Source: Chitinivorax tropicus (GTDB taxonomy: Bacteria; Pseudomonadota; Gammaproteobacteria; Burkholderiales; SCOH01). Taken from it: DNA of 64,000 bases. Each line of letters opens with the position of its first letter. Position 1 is the stretch's first letter. The notes under the pieces were generated by a model. That model saw only the letters and a list, made by a program, of their open reading frames with translations. It was not told the origin of the DNA and did not search any database. Shown in pieces: positions 24,798-35,064 of this stretch. The translations under genes were made by a program, and so were the position numbers. The DNA lies in assembly GCF_014202905.1 (NCBI RefSeq), contig NZ_JACHHY010000004.1:124001-188000 (forward strand). The letters are read 5' to 3'.

Positions 24798-25517
24798 CTA
24801 TGGTTTGGCGTAGAGTACGAACACCGTCGGAATCTTGTGCAGATTGGGATTGGGTTTGGGCCAGCTGCCTATGGGCAGCGAAATGATCGTTTCATCATCC
24901 GTGTTCAGATTACTCGCGACGCACAGCAGTGTTGAGCTGCGGCATTGGCTTTGGATGGCCTCCAGAAGCTGATTGTTACGATAAGGTGTCTCGATGAAGG
25001 CGATGGCTTCATCTTGCTGGGCAGAGCGCTTCTCCAGCTCCTTCAATGCCCTGGCGCGATTGGCCGGGTCTGCCGGAAGATAGCCCTGGAAACTGAACCG
25101 CTGACCATTGGCGCCAGATGCCATCAGCGCCAGCAGAATGGAGGACGGGCCAACCAGCGGTTTCACACGAATACCCTTGGCATGGGCATGCCTGACCAGC
25201 AATGCGCCAGGATCGGCAATGGCCGGACAACCAGCCTCGGACAGCAAGCCCACATGGTGACCCGCCATCAAAGGCTTGAGCAGGTCTGGCACAGCATTGG
25301 CGGGCGTATGTTCATTGAGCTCACTCATCTGCAGTTGCTGGAGAGGCGTCGCGATCTCCAGCTGCTTCAAGTACAGACGAGCCGTCTTGGGATGTTCGAC
25401 AACGAAATGTTGCAGCGTCGAGACAATGCGTTTGGCCTCCGCAGGCAGGAAGTATTCGAGCGGAACATCCCCCAGTGGGGCTGGAATCAAATAAAGCGTA
25501 CCAAGTGGCATGATCAT
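24798..25517 (-). CDS. RsmI-like SAM-dependent methyltransferase (tetrapyrrole methylase family)
   Basis: About 239 residues of the tetrapyrrole methylase superfamily, related to the rRNA ribose methylase RsmI. GTLYLIPAPLGD at the N-terminus, LLSEAGCPAIADPGALLV at about 95-112 and VKPLVGPSSILLALMASG are the hallmark loops. Two ATGs are possible, at 25517 (TGATG overlap with the maf stop) and 25511; the first is used. It is an RsmI paralogue of the type often found next to maf in betaproteobacteria; its true substrate is not known to me. It forms an operon with maf. Confidence 0.82.
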   Translation of the reverse strand: MIMPLGTLYLIPAPLGDVPLEYFLPAEAKRIVSTLQHFVVEHPKTARLYLKQLEIATPLQQLQMSELNEHTPANAVPDLLKPLMAGHHVGLLSEAGCPAIADPGALLVRHAHAKGIRVKPLVGPSSILLALMASGANGQRFSFQGYLPADPANRARALKELEKRSAQQDEAIAFIETPYRNNQLLEAIQSQCRSSTLLCVASNLNTDDETIISLPIGSWPKPNPNLHKIPTVFVLYAKP

Positions 25518-26104
25518 CACAGAATCGGGTAGTGGACCTGATTGAGCATGTCAATCAGGCGAATCAATGGCAGGCCGATCAAAGCATTGGGGTCGTCACC
25601 GGAAATGGCCTCGATGACAATGATGCCCAAGCCTTCTGATTTGGCGCTGCCCGCGCAATCATAAGGTTGCTCTTTACGCAGATAGGCTTCGATCAACTCA
25701 TCACTGAGCTGACGGAATCGCACCTGCGTCACCACATCAGCGATCTGCAAGTGGCCAGTCCGGGTGTCCAGCAGGCAAAGCGCAGAATGGAACTCAACGG
25801 TTCGCCCCCGCATTTTCTGTAGCTGTGCCACGGCCCGCTCATGCGTATGCGGCTTGCCAATCTGTTCGCCATCCAGCGTGGCTACCTGATCCGAGCCGAT
25901 GATCAATGCCTGTGGATACTGCTGGCTAAGCGATCTGGCCTTCCATTCGGCCAGACGCAACGCAGTGTGTGTGGGCGACTCATCAGGCAGCGGTGTTTCG
26001 TCTACATTGATAGGAGAGGCCACTGTGAATGGAATGGACAGCCGCTCCAAGAGTGCCTGCCGATAACGGGATGTCGAAGCAAGGATAAGGTTTGGGCGAT
26101 TCAT
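25517..26104 (-). CDS. maf: Maf-family nucleotide pyrophosphatase (YceF type)
   Basis: A 195-residue protein started at the ATG at 26104; the longer frame from 26224 overlaps the yceD promoter. [17 protein letters not shown] and DETPLPDE and [11 protein letters not shown] are Maf motifs. The YceF subgroup hydrolyses m7GTP and is placed, as here, divergently next to yceD-rpmF in many proteobacteria. It probably removes modified nucleotides from the pool. Confidence 0.9.
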   Translation of the reverse strand: MNRPNLILASTSRYRQALLERLSIPFTVASPINVDETPLPDESPTHTALRLAEWKARSLSQQYPQALIIGSDQVATLDGEQIGKPHTHERAVAQLQKMRGRTVEFHSALCLLDTRTGHLQIADVVTQVRFRQLSDELIEAYLRKEQPYDCAGSAKSEGLGIIVIEAISGDDPNALIGLPLIRLIDMLNQVHYPIL

Positions 26105-26166
26105 GTTCGGAAAAAGCGATATTTGAGGTAAGGTTGCGCGGCAACACATACATGTGCAGCGCATTT

Positions 26167-26193
26167 TTGACAGGGTTTCCATTTCAGTATAAC
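26167..26193 (+). promoter_or_regulatory. Promoter of the yceD-rpmF-plsX-fab operon
   Basis: TTGACA at 26167-26172 and TATAAC at 26188-26193 with a short 15-base spacer. The predicted start near 26200 lies only a few bases before the yceD ATG, which has no SD, so the mRNA may be leaderless. Confidence 0.55.
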
Positions 26194-26204
26194 ATGCACC
26201 GTTT

Positions 26205-26699
26205 ATGTCCGACTCCATCTTCATTGATAGCGAACAATTTGCCCGTGACGGTCAGCATCTGACCGGCAAAGTGGCAGTTGCTGATCTGGCAAGATTGCAC
26301 GATCAGCTGGTTTCGACCGAGGGTTCGATCACTTTCGAGCTGACGGGCGGGGTTGACCTACGCAAGCGTGGCACGCTCGCGTTGACGACAGCCGGCCATG
26401 TCAAGCAAATGTGTCAGCGTTGTCTTGAGCCCATGAATGTCTCGATCGATACAGAATCATCGTTGACGCTCTTTCAGGACGAGCAGGCGATCGAAGATGC
26501 TTCGGAAGATGAGCCGGATATTGAAGGAATTGTGGCGAGCAAGCGTCTTGACGTCGTAGCGCTGGTTGAAGACGAGGTGCTGCTGAGCTTGCCGCTTGCG
26601 CCAAGGCATGACGTATGTCGAGCTGCTGGCGATAACAACGCGCGCTCGGATAAGCCAAATCCGTTTGCCGTATTGAAACAGTTGAAACAACCGAAATAA
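26205..26699 (+). CDS. yceD: Large ribosomal RNA accumulation protein YceD (DUF177)
   Basis: A 164-residue protein with the DUF177 core: MCQRCLEPM with a CxxC pair at about 67-70, followed by an acidic stretch, [18 protein letters not shown] and a final [13 protein letters not shown], the usual end. In E. coli and plants it is needed for normal 23S rRNA levels. It is followed by rpmF, the standard arrangement. No SD precedes the ATG. Confidence 0.92.
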   Translation: MSDSIFIDSEQFARDGQHLTGKVAVADLARLHDQLVSTEGSITFELTGGVDLRKRGTLALTTAGHVKQMCQRCLEPMNVSIDTESSLTLFQDEQAIEDASEDEPDIEGIVASKRLDVVALVEDEVLLSLPLAPRHDVCRAAGDNNARSDKPNPFAVLKQLKQPK

Positions 26700-26731
26700 C
26701 GATTTCGGTTTACTTTCTAGGAGTTGATGAA

Positions 26732-26911
26732 ATGGCAGTTCAACAGAACAAAAAATCCCCTTCCAAGCGTGGTATGCACCGTGCTCATGACTTTCTGACC
26801 GCTCCTGGTCTGGCTGTCGAGCCAGTGACTGGCGAGGTTCACCTGCGCCACCACATCAGCCCCAACGGTTTCTACCGTGGCAAAAAAGTCATCCGCACCA
26901 AGGGTGAATGA
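26732..26911 (+). CDS. rpmF: 50S ribosomal protein L32
   Basis: A 59-residue protein beginning [20 protein letters not shown] and ending in KVIRTKGE, diagnostic of L32; AGGAG lies 9 bases upstream. The later zinc-binding cysteines seen in some L32 versions are absent. It sits 32 bases after yceD and 68 before plsX, the conserved link between ribosome and fatty-acid genes. Confidence 0.97.
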   Translation: MAVQQNKKSPSKRGMHRAHDFLTAPGLAVEPVTGEVHLRHHISPNGFYRGKKVIRTKGE

Positions 26912-26979
26912 TTTAGGGCTTTGGCCCTCGCAGCACTGTCTACCGCTTCCACTTCCGGCCGCCACGCGGTCATCAAAAG

Positions 26980-28011
26980 ATGGATATCACAGTCGCAATT
27001 GATGCGATGGGCGGTGATCATGGCCCACATGTCACCGTCCCCGCTGCGCTCAAATTTCTGAGCGAAAATCCTGAAGTCAATATCATCCTGGTTGGTCTGC
27101 AAGATGCACTTGAGGTAGAGCTCAAGGCACATCGAGCGACGATTGGGCCTCGTCTGCGCATTCATCATGCCAGCGAGGTCGTCGCCATGGACGAATCCCC
27201 CGCTTTGGCATTGAAGAGCAAAAAAGACTCATCAATGCGAGTTGCAGCCAATCTGATCAAAACTGGCGAGGCCCATGCCTGCGTGAGCGCGGGGAACACG
27301 GGCGCGCTGATGGCCATTTCGCGTTTCGTGCTGAAAACCCTGCCGGGAATTGAGCGGCCCGCCATCGCCAAGCTCATGCCATCCATGCGTGGCAGTGTCT
27401 GCATGCTTGATCTGGGTGCGAACGTAGATTGTTCGCCAGAGCAGTTGCTACAGTTTGGCATCATGGGCGCCATGTTGGTCTCGGCAGTGCACCACAAATC
27501 CAATCCGACGGTTGGATTGCTGAATATCGGCTCCGAGGAGATCAAGGGCAACGAAGTTGTCAAACAGGCTGGTGAGTTACTGAGAAAGAGTGGTCTGAAT
27601 TACGCAGGCAACGTCGAAGGCAATGATATCTATCTGGGTACGACAGATGTCGTGGTTTGCGATGGATTTACCGGGAACGTCGCGCTGAAAACGTCGGAAG
27701 GTCTGGCCAAGATGGTCGGTACTTTTTTGAGCGAGGAGTTTAAGCGTAATGTTTACAGTAAGTTGGCGGGGGTTATCGCTTTCCCTGTATTGCAATCTTT
27801 CAAAGATCGCGTAGATTCTCGTCGCTATAACGGCGCCAGCCTGCTCGGCTTGCGCGGCGTGGTTGTCAAGAGCCATGGCGGGGCTGATGAGTTTGCTTTC
27901 CGCTACGCACTGGGCCAAGCCGTGGAAGAGGTCAGGAATAAGGTTCTGCACCGCATCGCAGAAAAAATCGCCGAACAGATTCCTTCCCACCCACCAGAGG
28001 CAGCAGATTAG
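26980..28011 (+). CDS. plsX: Phosphate acyltransferase PlsX
   Basis: A 343-residue enzyme that makes acyl-phosphate from acyl-ACP, the first step of phospholipid synthesis with Pls[13 protein letters not shown] at the start and [27 protein letters not shown] and [11 protein letters not shown] are family motifs. It leads into fabH with a gap of 3 bases. The start has no strong SD. Confidence 0.96.
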   Translation: MDITVAIDAMGGDHGPHVTVPAALKFLSENPEVNIILVGLQDALEVELKAHRATIGPRLRIHHASEVVAMDESPALALKSKKDSSMRVAANLIKTGEAHACVSAGNTGALMAISRFVLKTLPGIERPAIAKLMPSMRGSVCMLDLGANVDCSPEQLLQFGIMGAMLVSAVHHKSNPTVGLLNIGSEEIKGNEVVKQAGELLRKSGLNYAGNVEGNDIYLGTTDVVVCDGFTGNVALKTSEGLAKMVGTFLSEEFKRNVYSKLAGVIAFPVLQSFKDRVDSRRYNGASLLGLRGVVVKSHGGADEFAFRYALGQAVEEVRNKVLHRIAEKIAEQIPSHPPEAAD

Positions 28012-28014
28012 ACC

Positions 28015-28971
28015 ATGCACGCTCGAATCATCGGCACCGGCAGTTATCTTCCCGAGAAAATTCTTACCAACGATGATTTGAGCAAGCTGGTTGATACTAG
28101 CGATGTCTGGATTACGGAACGCACCGGCATTCGTGAGCGCCGGATGGCGGCAGAGGGGGAGATGACCAGTGATCTGGCGTTGGTGGCAAGTCAGCGCGCC
28201 ATTCAGGCCGCTGGTGTCCAGGCATCGGACATCGATTTGATCGTTGTGGCCACGACCACGCCGGATGTCATTTTCCCCAGCACGGCTTGTATCTTGCAGC
28301 AGAAACTAGGTATCCCTGGTTGTGCTGCTTTTGATGTGCAAGCAGTCTGTAGTGGTTTCCTGTATGCGCTTGCGACTGCCGACAATTTCATTCGCGCGGG
28401 GTCGAGCAAGTGCGCATTGATCGTTGGGGCAGAAATCTTTTCACGCATTCTGGACTGGACTGATCGGACAACTTGTGTGCTGTTCGGGGATGGTGCCGGT
28501 GCGGCTGTGTTGAGGCGCGATGCCTTGCCAGGTGTGATTGCTACGGAATTACATGCGGATGGTCGTTATACCGACATACTGAAAGTGCCTGGCAGTATCG
28601 CAGCAGGTGCAGTTAAGGGTAAGCCCTATCTGGAAATGGACGGACCTGCGGTGTTTAAATTCGCCGTCAAAGCGCTGGGCGACGCAGCAGAGTCCATTCT
28701 CGCCGCGCAGCGGATCAGCAAGGCCGAGGTGGATTGGATGATTCCACACCAAGCCAACCTGCGCATCATCGAATCCACAGCCAAACGTCTGGATCTACCG
28801 ATGAGCAAGGTGGTGGTGACATTGCCGCAGCATGGCAATACCTCGGCGGCCTCCATTCCGCTGGCCTTGGATACAGCGGTGCGGGATGGTCGGGTCAAGC
28901 AGGGTGATTTACTGCTGCTTGAGGGCATCGGAGGTGGATTTGCCTGGGGCTCAGCGCTGGTCCGTTGGTAA
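28015..28971 (+). CDS. fabH: 3-oxoacyl-ACP synthase III
   Basis: A 318-residue initiating condensing enzyme of fatty acid synthesis, joining acetyl-CoA and malonyl-ACP. The full triad is present: Cys112 in AVCSGF, His in [11 protein letters not shown] and Asn in [11 protein letters not shown]. It is a useful internal comparison with the two KASIII-like proteins at 1-1892, which have lost part or all of this triad. Gap of 3 bases to plsX. Confidence 0.97.
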   Translation: MHARIIGTGSYLPEKILTNDDLSKLVDTSDVWITERTGIRERRMAAEGEMTSDLALVASQRAIQAAGVQASDIDLIVVATTTPDVIFPSTACILQQKLGIPGCAAFDVQAVCSGFLYALATADNFIRAGSSKCALIVGAEIFSRILDWTDRTTCVLFGDGAGAAVLRRDALPGVIATELHADGRYTDILKVPGSIAAGAVKGKPYLEMDGPAVFKFAVKALGDAAESILAAQRISKAEVDWMIPHQANLRIIESTAKRLDLPMSKVVVTLPQHGNTSAASIPLALDTAVRDGRVKQGDLLLLEGIGGGFAWGSALVRW

Positions 28972-29052
28972 ATGCCGGATCCCCGGCGTTATGTGATAAC
29001 TATAAAAACAGTCACCAAAGAATACTGTTGTAAAAATGATGGGAGGCGCTCA

Positions 29053-29976
29053 GTGAGCACCGCTTTTGTATTTCCCGGGCAGGGTTCGCAATCCGTCGGC
29101 ATGCTGAACGGTTTCGCGGATTTGCCCGTCGTCAAAGAAACAATCGATGAGGCCAACGCGGTATTGGGCTTCGATCTATGGGCCCTGATAGAAGCTGGCC
29201 CACAGGAATCCCTGAATCTCACCATCAATACGCAACCCGCCATGCTGGCGGCAGGCGTTGCAACCTATCGTGCATGGTTGTCCATCGGTGGTCAGGCCCC
29301 CCAGTGGCTGGCTGGGCACAGCCTCGGTGAATATACAGCGCTGGTTGTGGCGGGTGCATTGGGCTACGCAGATGCACTCAGATTGGTCAGGTTCCGTGCG
29401 CAGGCAATGCAGGAGGCTGTCACGGAAGGTGAAGGCGCGATGGCCGCCGTACTGGGGCTGGATGATGCGCTGATCGTGGAGGCTTGTGTAGCCGCTGCGC
29501 AAGGGCAGGTGTTGGAAGCAGTCAATTTCAACTCCCCAGGGCAGGTGGTCATTGCCGGGGACAAAGCTGCGGTCGAGCGCGGCATGGCGGCTTGCCAGGA
29601 AAGAGGTGCGAAGCGCACCATGTTACTACCTGTCAGCGTGCCTTCCCATTGTGCTTTGATGAAACCTGCTGCTGAGCGGCTGGCTGTGGAATTGTCTGGT
29701 ATCGCGATCAGTGCGCCGACCATTCCAGTCATTCACAATGTGGATGTGGCCAGCCACGAATCGACGGATAAGATTAAGGAAGCGCTGACCCGTCAGCTTT
29801 ATAGTCCCGTCCGCTGGGTGGAGACCATTCAATACATGGTGGCACAAGGTGTCACGCGAGTGGTTGAATGTGGTCCGGGCAAAGTGCTGACAGGGCTGAA
29901 TAAACGGATCGATCCCAACGCCAAAGGTATTGCGCTGGTTGATACTGCGTCTGTGCAGTCATTGCTGATTGCCTGA
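29053..29976 (+). CDS. fabD: Malonyl-CoA:ACP transacylase
   Basis: A 307-residue enzyme started at the GTG at 29053 after GGAGG; the ATG at 28972 would add 27 odd residues. FVFPGQGSQSVGM at the N-terminus and the nucleophile Ser in LAGHSLGEYTAL identify it; the His is in SVPSHCALM. It loads malonate on ACP for FabH and FabF encoded beside it. Confidence 0.97.
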   Translation: MSTAFVFPGQGSQSVGMLNGFADLPVVKETIDEANAVLGFDLWALIEAGPQESLNLTINTQPAMLAAGVATYRAWLSIGGQAPQWLAGHSLGEYTALVVAGALGYADALRLVRFRAQAMQEAVTEGEGAMAAVLGLDDALIVEACVAAAQGQVLEAVNFNSPGQVVIAGDKAAVERGMAACQERGAKRTMLLPVSVPSHCALMKPAAERLAVELSGIAISAPTIPVIHNVDVASHESTDKIKEALTRQLYSPVRWVETIQYMVAQGVTRVVECGPGKVLTGLNKRIDPNAKGIALVDTASVQSLLIA

Positions 29977-30012
29977 TCCCATCACAATCCTTTCTGACAC
30001 TCAAGGTGAGCT

Positions 30013-30753
30013 ATGTTTGAAGGCAAAGTCGCGCTGGTGACCGGCGCAAGTCGTGGTATTGGTCAGGCCATCGCATTGGAGTTGGCAAGACAAGGTGCGG
30101 TGGTGATTGGAACAGCGACCACTGAGTCGGGTGCCGCTGCCATTTCGGCTTATCTGGCCGACGTCGGCGCGAAGGGTTGTGGCTTGGCGCTGGATGTCAA
30201 GGACGCGGCCCAGATCGATGCCGTGCTGGAGCATATTCAAAAACAGTTCGGTGACATCGCCATTCTCGTCAATAATGCAGGCATCACCCGTGATCAGCTG
30301 TTGATGCGGATGAAGGACGAGGACTGGGACGACGTCATTTCAACCAATCTGAAGTCAGTATTCCGCCTTTCCAAGGCCGTCATGCGTAGCATGATGAAGG
30401 CTCGTTGGGGGCGTATCATCAGCATCGCGTCGGTTGTCGGTAGTATTGGGAACCCTGGTCAGGCCAACTATGCAGCAGCCAAAGCCGGCATCATGGGTTT
30501 TACCAAGTCACTGGCACGAGAGGTCGGTAGCCGTAGCATCACGGTGAATTGCATTGCGCCGGGCTTCATCGATACCGACATGACACGAGGGCTGCCGGAG
30601 GATGCCAAAGCGGAGCTGATCAAGCAGATTGCGCTTGGGCGCTTGGGTGCGGCGCAGGATATCGCGGATGCCGTTTCCTTCCTGGCCTCTGACAAGGCTG
30701 GCTATATTACGGGCACCACGCTGCATGTAAATGGCGGCATGTACATGAATTGA
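30013..30753 (+). CDS. fabG: 3-oxoacyl-ACP reductase
   Basis: A 246-residue short-chain dehydrogenase. NADPH site TGASRGIGQAIA, NNAGITRD, active-site Ser in SVVGSIGNPGQ and YxxxK in NYAAAKAG, and the C-terminal HVNGGMYM typical of FabG. It reduces 3-oxoacyl-ACP in each elongation cycle. Located between fabD and acpP as usual. Confidence 0.97.
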   Translation: MFEGKVALVTGASRGIGQAIALELARQGAVVIGTATTESGAAAISAYLADVGAKGCGLALDVKDAAQIDAVLEHIQKQFGDIAILVNNAGITRDQLLMRMKDEDWDDVISTNLKSVFRLSKAVMRSMMKARWGRIISIASVVGSIGNPGQANYAAAKAGIMGFTKSLAREVGSRSITVNCIAPGFIDTDMTRGLPEDAKAELIKQIALGRLGAAQDIADAVSFLASDKAGYITGTTLHVNGGMYMN

Positions 30754-30784
30754 TTGGCGAAAATCCTTTCGCCTCAAGGCTTGC

Positions 30785-30819
30785 GCCCGGGTTTGCGAAT
30801 TTTGGTACAATGCCCGGGC
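30785..30819 (+). promoter_or_regulatory. Extended -10 promoter of acpP inside an inverted repeat
   Basis: TGGTACAAT with the -10 TACAAT at 30806-30811. It lies in the loop between GCCCGGG (30785-30791) and CCCGGGC (30813-30819), which is followed by T-rich sequence and may double as a weak terminator of fabG. Confidence 0.5.
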
Positions 30820-30855
30820 TTTTATTAATCCTCTTGAAAGGTATGGGTTAGTTAA

Positions 30856-31098
30856 ATGGAAAACATCGAACAGCGTGTCAAAAAGATCGTAGCTGAGCAA
30901 CTCGGTGTAAATGAAGCTGAAGTCAAGAACGAATCTTCGTTTGTTGACGATCTGGGCGCTGATTCGCTGGACACAGTGGAACTCGTCATGGCGCTGGAAG
31001 AAGAGTTTGACCTGGAGATCCCAGACGAAGAAGCTGAGAAGATCACGACGGTTCAACAAGCCATCGATTACATCAACGGCCACGCTTCGAAAAGCTAA
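30856..31098 (+). CDS. acpP: Acyl carrier protein
   Basis: An 80-residue acidic protein. The phosphopantetheine serine is in [18 protein letters not shown] (Ser37 or close). It starts [17 protein letters not shown], as in other betaproteobacteria. Carrier for the fab enzymes encoded around it. It probably has its own strong promoter, the one at 30806. Confidence 0.98.
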   Translation: MENIEQRVKKIVAEQLGVNEAEVKNESSFVDDLGADSLDTVELVMALEEEFDLEIPDEEAEKITTVQQAIDYINGHASKS

Positions 31099-31197
31099 CC
31101 TGCTCAGGTTTCATGCCGGCCGCGGCTTGCCCACAAGGCTTGCGCGCCGGCGGCAACGATTTGTTGCACCCTTCTTTATCACGTATGTGGAGCTACC

Positions 31198-32439
31198 TTG
31201 TCTAAACGCAGAGTAGTTGTCACCGGCCTTGGTCATTTGTCCCCAGTGGGCAATGATGTCGAGCGAGGCTGGGCCAATATTGTCGCCGGGCAGTCCGGCA
31301 TCGCCCGAATCACACGCTTTGATGCATCTGGTTGCAATTCCCAGATTGCGGGAGAAGTGAAGGGGTTCGATATTGCAGAATATCTCTCACCCAAAGATGC
31401 GCGTCGGATGGATATCTTCATCCACTATGGCATGGCAGCCGGTATCCAGGCTGTGCGTGACGCTGGGTTGGATAGTCTGGAGGGGCTGGATGCAGAGCGC
31501 ATTGGCGTGATCATTGGCTCTGGCATCGGTGGCTTGCCGATGATCGAAGAGACTCATAAAGCGGTGCTGGAGGGCGGTATACGGAAAGTGTCCCCGTTCT
31601 TCATCCCCAGCTCGATCATCAATATGGTTTCTGGCAATCTGTCCATCCATTTTGGCTTCAAGGGGCCGAATTATGCGATGGTCAGTGCCTGCACGACCGC
31701 CGCACACTGTATCGGTGATGCTGGTCGTCTGATTGAATATGGTGACGCAGACATCATGGTCTGCGGCGGAACGGAATCAGCCGTGACCCCGTTGACCATG
31801 GGGGGCTTTGGTTCTGCGCGCGCCTTGTCAACCCGCAATGATGACCCCGCAGCGGCCAGTCGGCCCTGGGATGTTGGTCGTGATGGTTTTGTGCTGGGCG
31901 AGGGCGCTGGGGTGTTGGTATTGGAAGAATACGAACATGCCAAACGACGGGGCGCCAAGATCTATGCCGAGCTGGTAGGCTATGGCATGAGTGCCGATGC
32001 TTATCACATGACCGCGCCTTGCGATGATGGCGAAGGTGCTGCGCGCTGTATGCGGAATGCATTGCGTAATGCGGGGTTGAATGCAGATCAGATTGATTAT
32101 ATCAATGCGCATGGGACCTCCACGCCATTGGGTGATCTGGCTGAGACTGTGGCGATCAAGCGTTGCTTTGGTGATCACGCCAACAAGCTCGTGGTCAGCT
32201 CGACCAAATCTATGACCGGTCACCTGCTGGGTGCCGCTGGTGGTATCGAAGCGCTGTATTCCATACTGGCGCTGCACCATCAAGTTGTGCCGCCCACCAT
32301 CAACCTGCATGAACAAGACCCCCAGTGCGATCTGGATTTTGTGCCGAATACCGCACGGCAGATGAAGCTCGACTATGCGCTGTCGAACTCGTTCGGCTTT
32401 GGTGGTACCAACGGCACGTTGGTGTTCAAGCGAGCCTGA
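31198..32439 (+). CDS. fabF: 3-oxoacyl-ACP synthase II
   Basis: A 413-residue elongating condensing enzyme. It begins at a TTG (31198) with TGGAG upstream; no ATG fits, and the sequence [11 protein letters not shown] follows directly. The nucleophile is in [11 protein letters not shown], and the two histidines in [11 protein letters not shown] and [11 protein letters not shown]. It ends at a terminator, so pabB is a separate start. Confidence 0.96.
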   Translation: MSKRRVVVTGLGHLSPVGNDVERGWANIVAGQSGIARITRFDASGCNSQIAGEVKGFDIAEYLSPKDARRMDIFIHYGMAAGIQAVRDAGLDSLEGLDAERIGVIIGSGIGGLPMIEETHKAVLEGGIRKVSPFFIPSSIINMVSGNLSIHFGFKGPNYAMVSACTTAAHCIGDAGRLIEYGDADIMVCGGTESAVTPLTMGGFGSARALSTRNDDPAAASRPWDVGRDGFVLGEGAGVLVLEEYEHAKRRGAKIYAELVGYGMSADAYHMTAPCDDGEGAARCMRNALRNAGLNADQIDYINAHGTSTPLGDLAETVAIKRCFGDHANKLVVSSTKSMTGHLLGAAGGIEALYSILALHHQVVPPTINLHEQDPQCDLDFVPNTARQMKLDYALSNSFGFGGTNGTLVFKRA

Positions 32440-32448
32440 CGTAAAATG

Positions 32449-32476
32449 CGGGCACCCGGTTAGGGTGCCCGTTTTT
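32449..32476 (+). terminator. Intrinsic terminator of fabF
   Basis: CGGGCACCC (32449-32457), 5-base loop, GGGTGCCCG (32463-32471), then TTTTT. Confidence 0.86.
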
Positions 32477-32496
32477 CATTTACGCCAGTGATCCCC

Positions 32497-33816
32497 ATGC
32501 ATTATTTCAAGTTGGATCGGCTACCAGACCTGATGGGTCTGCATGCAGCCGCCCCCGCCCGATTTCCTTATCTGCTTCAGTCTTCCGGCCCGCAGGGCTG
32601 GGATTTGTTGTTTGCCTGCCCGCGCGATGTCACTCTGTTCTGGCCTGGCGACCCACGAGATGTGTTCTCGGTGCTGGACCGCCGTGCAGGATCGAGCCTG
32701 GTCAGCCCACAGGAACACGACCCTGCACGTCCGCCCTTCAAAGGCGGATGGTTCGTTTACTTGGGCTATGAGATGCTGCATGCGATCGAGCCCTCTGTAC
32801 CGGTACTCGGCGCGCCAACGCCATTCCCCAATGCCATGCTGGCGGACGTGCCTGCCGCGATCTGTATCAACCGCACCACCAGCGAGGCCTGGGTGGTGGT
32901 GGAGCAGGGCGCCGAGACATTGCTTGATGAATTGGTGGCTCTATGCCGCCAGGATGCACCCTGGCAGCCACAGGCAATCAGTCTGACCGATATGGCAGAG
33001 GAAGACCCAGGCCAATTTGTTGCGGGTGTGGATAAAATCAAACGCTACATCCGCGAAGGGGATGTCTTTCAGGTCAACTTGTCGCGAGAGTGGTCTGCGG
33101 CGTTGGATGCCACGATTCGACCCATCGACCTGTTCCACGCCCTACGTGTTGCCAACCCGGCCCCATTCTCGGGCTTGGTGCGGTTGAGCGAGACACATAG
33201 CATCGTCAGCTCGTCACCAGAGCGCCTGCTACGGGTGCAAAATGGCTGGGCAGACACCCGGCCCATTGCCGGCACGCATCCACGATCTGCCGATCCAATT
33301 GAAGATGCGGCGTTGAAAGCGCGACTGATCGGCAGCATCAAAGAGCGCGCTGAGCATGTCATGCTGATCGACCTGGAGCGCAATGATCTGGGCAGAGTAT
33401 GTGTGCCCGGCACCGTGCAGGTCGATGAATTGATGGCGGTATGCAGCTATGCATATGTCCATCATATCGAGTCCAATGTGAAAGGCCGGTTGCGTGCCGA
33501 CGTAACCCCTGCTGCTGCAATACGCGCGCTGTTTCCTGGCGGCACCATCACGGGGTGCCCCAAAGTCAGAACCATGCAGATCATCGCTGAGCTGGAGTCT
33601 GGCCCCAGGTGTGCCTACACCGGCAGCTTTGGTTATGTGAACCGTGATGGCAGCATGGATCTGAACATCTTGATCCGTACTTTCATGCAGACTGGTCATC
33701 AGCTGCGGTTCCGTGCGGGGGCGGGGATTGTTGCCGACTCTGATCGCGAGCGGGAATTGCAGGAGACGCGGGCCAAGGCCCGAGGACTGTTGCGGGCGCT
33801 CGGGGTATCGGCATGA
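32497..33816 (+). CDS. pabB: Aminodeoxychorismate synthase component I
   Basis: A 439-residue chorismate-utilising enzyme making 4-amino-4-deoxychorismate for folate. YIREGDVFQVNLSREW, PIAGTHPRS (the PabB version of this loop), LIDLERNDLGRV and FPGGTITGCPKVRTMQII are visible. The ATG at 32497 is used; a GTG 9 bases upstream is possible, and neither has a clear SD. It overlaps pabC by 4 bases. A glutamine amidotransferase partner (pabA) is not in the window. Confidence 0.9.
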   Translation: MHYFKLDRLPDLMGLHAAAPARFPYLLQSSGPQGWDLLFACPRDVTLFWPGDPRDVFSVLDRRAGSSLVSPQEHDPARPPFKGGWFVYLGYEMLHAIEPSVPVLGAPTPFPNAMLADVPAAICINRTTSEAWVVVEQGAETLLDELVALCRQDAPWQPQAISLTDMAEEDPGQFVAGVDKIKRYIREGDVFQVNLSREWSAALDATIRPIDLFHALRVANPAPFSGLVRLSETHSIVSSSPERLLRVQNGWADTRPIAGTHPRSADPIEDAALKARLIGSIKERAEHVMLIDLERNDLGRVCVPGTVQVDELMAVCSYAYVHHIESNVKGRLRADVTPAAAIRALFPGGTITGCPKVRTMQIIAELESGPRCAYTGSFGYVNRDGSMDLNILIRTFMQTGHQLRFRAGAGIVADSDRERELQETRAKARGLLRALGVSA

Positions 33817-34646
33817 TACTGGTCAACGGCAGGCCGCTGGAAACGGTCGCAGCCAATGATCGGGGCTTGGCCTACGGCGATGGGGTGTTCCGAACACTGC
33901 CGATCCGCGACGGTATGATTGCCGGCTGGGCATGGCACCTGGCCCTGTTGGCGCGGGATTGCCAAACGTTGCACCTGCCCATGCCAACGCTCGATCTGTT
34001 AGCTGATGAAATGCGTCAATGTATAGCCGGGATCGAGACGGGCGTAGCCAAGATCACCGTGACCCGAGGTGAGGGGCCGCGCGGCTATCGGATCGATCCA
34101 GCCTGTGCACCGACGCGTATCCTACAGGCGACCGCAGGCTGGCCCTATCAAGATGCCCAGCTGCAGCAAGGGATCAGGCTGATCCGCTGTCGGACCCAAG
34201 TGACGGTGCAGCCTGCACTGGCGGGTGCCAAGACCCTGAATCGACTGGATAGCGTACTGGCCCGCCGCGAGTGGCAAGACAGCCAGGTATTCGACGGCTT
34301 GATGGCCGACCAGACCGGGGCCTGGCTTGAAACCACCATGTGCAGCCTGTTCGTTGAATATCAGGGCGCATTGTGGCTGCCGGATCTGGCGCACGCTGGC
34401 GTGTCTGGCCTCAGTCGTGAGGTGTGCTTGACTTGTTGCCGCCAGTTGTCGATACCGGTGATAATGGGCAGGATTGATGACAACATCCTGGCGAATGCCG
34501 ATGCGGTCATGGTGGCAAACAGTCTGATCGGGCTAGTGCCGGTCATCGATGTGGAAGGGCAACCATATGGACTGTCTGCCAGATTCCAACAGCTTCGGGC
34601 AGCATGGGATCGTGCGCTGGCCGAATCAACCGCACTGAGAATATGA
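33813..34646 (+). CDS. pabC: Aminodeoxychorismate lyase
   Basis: A 277-residue PLP enzyme of the branched-chain aminotransferase fold. ANDRGLAYGDGVFRTL is the family start; the PLP lysine is in GAKTLNRLDSVLARRE, followed by the ETTMCSLF loop. It turns aminodeoxychorismate to 4-aminobenzoate and pyruvate. ATGA overlaps on both sides (pabB and the small secreted protein) bind three genes into one translational unit. In many relatives mltG follows here; it does not in this genome. Confidence 0.9.
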   Translation: MILVNGRPLETVAANDRGLAYGDGVFRTLPIRDGMIAGWAWHLALLARDCQTLHLPMPTLDLLADEMRQCIAGIETGVAKITVTRGEGPRGYRIDPACAPTRILQATAGWPYQDAQLQQGIRLIRCRTQVTVQPALAGAKTLNRLDSVLARREWQDSQVFDGLMADQTGAWLETTMCSLFVEYQGALWLPDLAHAGVSGLSREVCLTCCRQLSIPVIMGRIDDNILANADAVMVANSLIGLVPVIDVEGQPYGLSARFQQLRAAWDRALAESTALRI

Positions 34647-34909
34647 AAAAGCAAACATTATTGCCAGCCTTGCTGATGCTGCTGGTGGCACCGCAAACCT
34701 GGGCTGAGTCGGCCCCAACTGAGTATGACCCAGCCAAGCATACCGAGAAGATGCGCGTCTATTGTGCCGATCTCGACAAGCAATTGGGCCTGATGGCGAA
34801 ACGCGAGAAGCTCGGGTTGCGCGCCACCGAAAAGGAACGCTTTCTTCAAAAGCGGGGCGAGCTGGAGGCCAAGCGCGAGAAGCATTGCGCCCAATTCAAG
34901 GCGCAGTGA
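34643..34909 (+). CDS. Small secreted or periplasmic protein of unknown function
   Basis: An 88-residue protein whose ATG overlaps the pabC stop (ATGA). Residues 1-21 (MKKQTLLPALLMLLVAPQTWA) form a typical signal peptide with cleavage after TWA. The mature part is about 67 residues, highly charged, probably helical, with two cysteines (VYCADLD and KHCAQF) near its ends that may form a disulfide. I do not recognise the family. A terminator follows, so it is the last gene of the pab operon. Confidence 0.7.
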   Translation: MKKQTLLPALLMLLVAPQTWAESAPTEYDPAKHTEKMRVYCADLDKQLGLMAKREKLGLRATEKERFLQKRGELEAKREKHCAQFKAQ

Positions 34910-34931
34910 GCGCTTGGCACGGCTTGTCATG

Positions 34932-34957
34932 GCAAAGCCACCTTCGGGTGGCTTTGC
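34932..34957 (+). terminator. Intrinsic terminator after the pab operon
   Basis: GCAAAGCCACC (34932-34942), TTCG, GGTGGCTTTGC (34947-34957), short T-rich tail. Confidence 0.75.
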
Positions 34958-35064
34958 TGTTTGTGGCGAACGATTTCAATTGACGTGCGAACTTTGCCTC
35001 CGATTGGCCATCACAGGCTACGAAGCCCTGCCAACGGAACCCAAGGCACTCGGTGCATTTCCGC

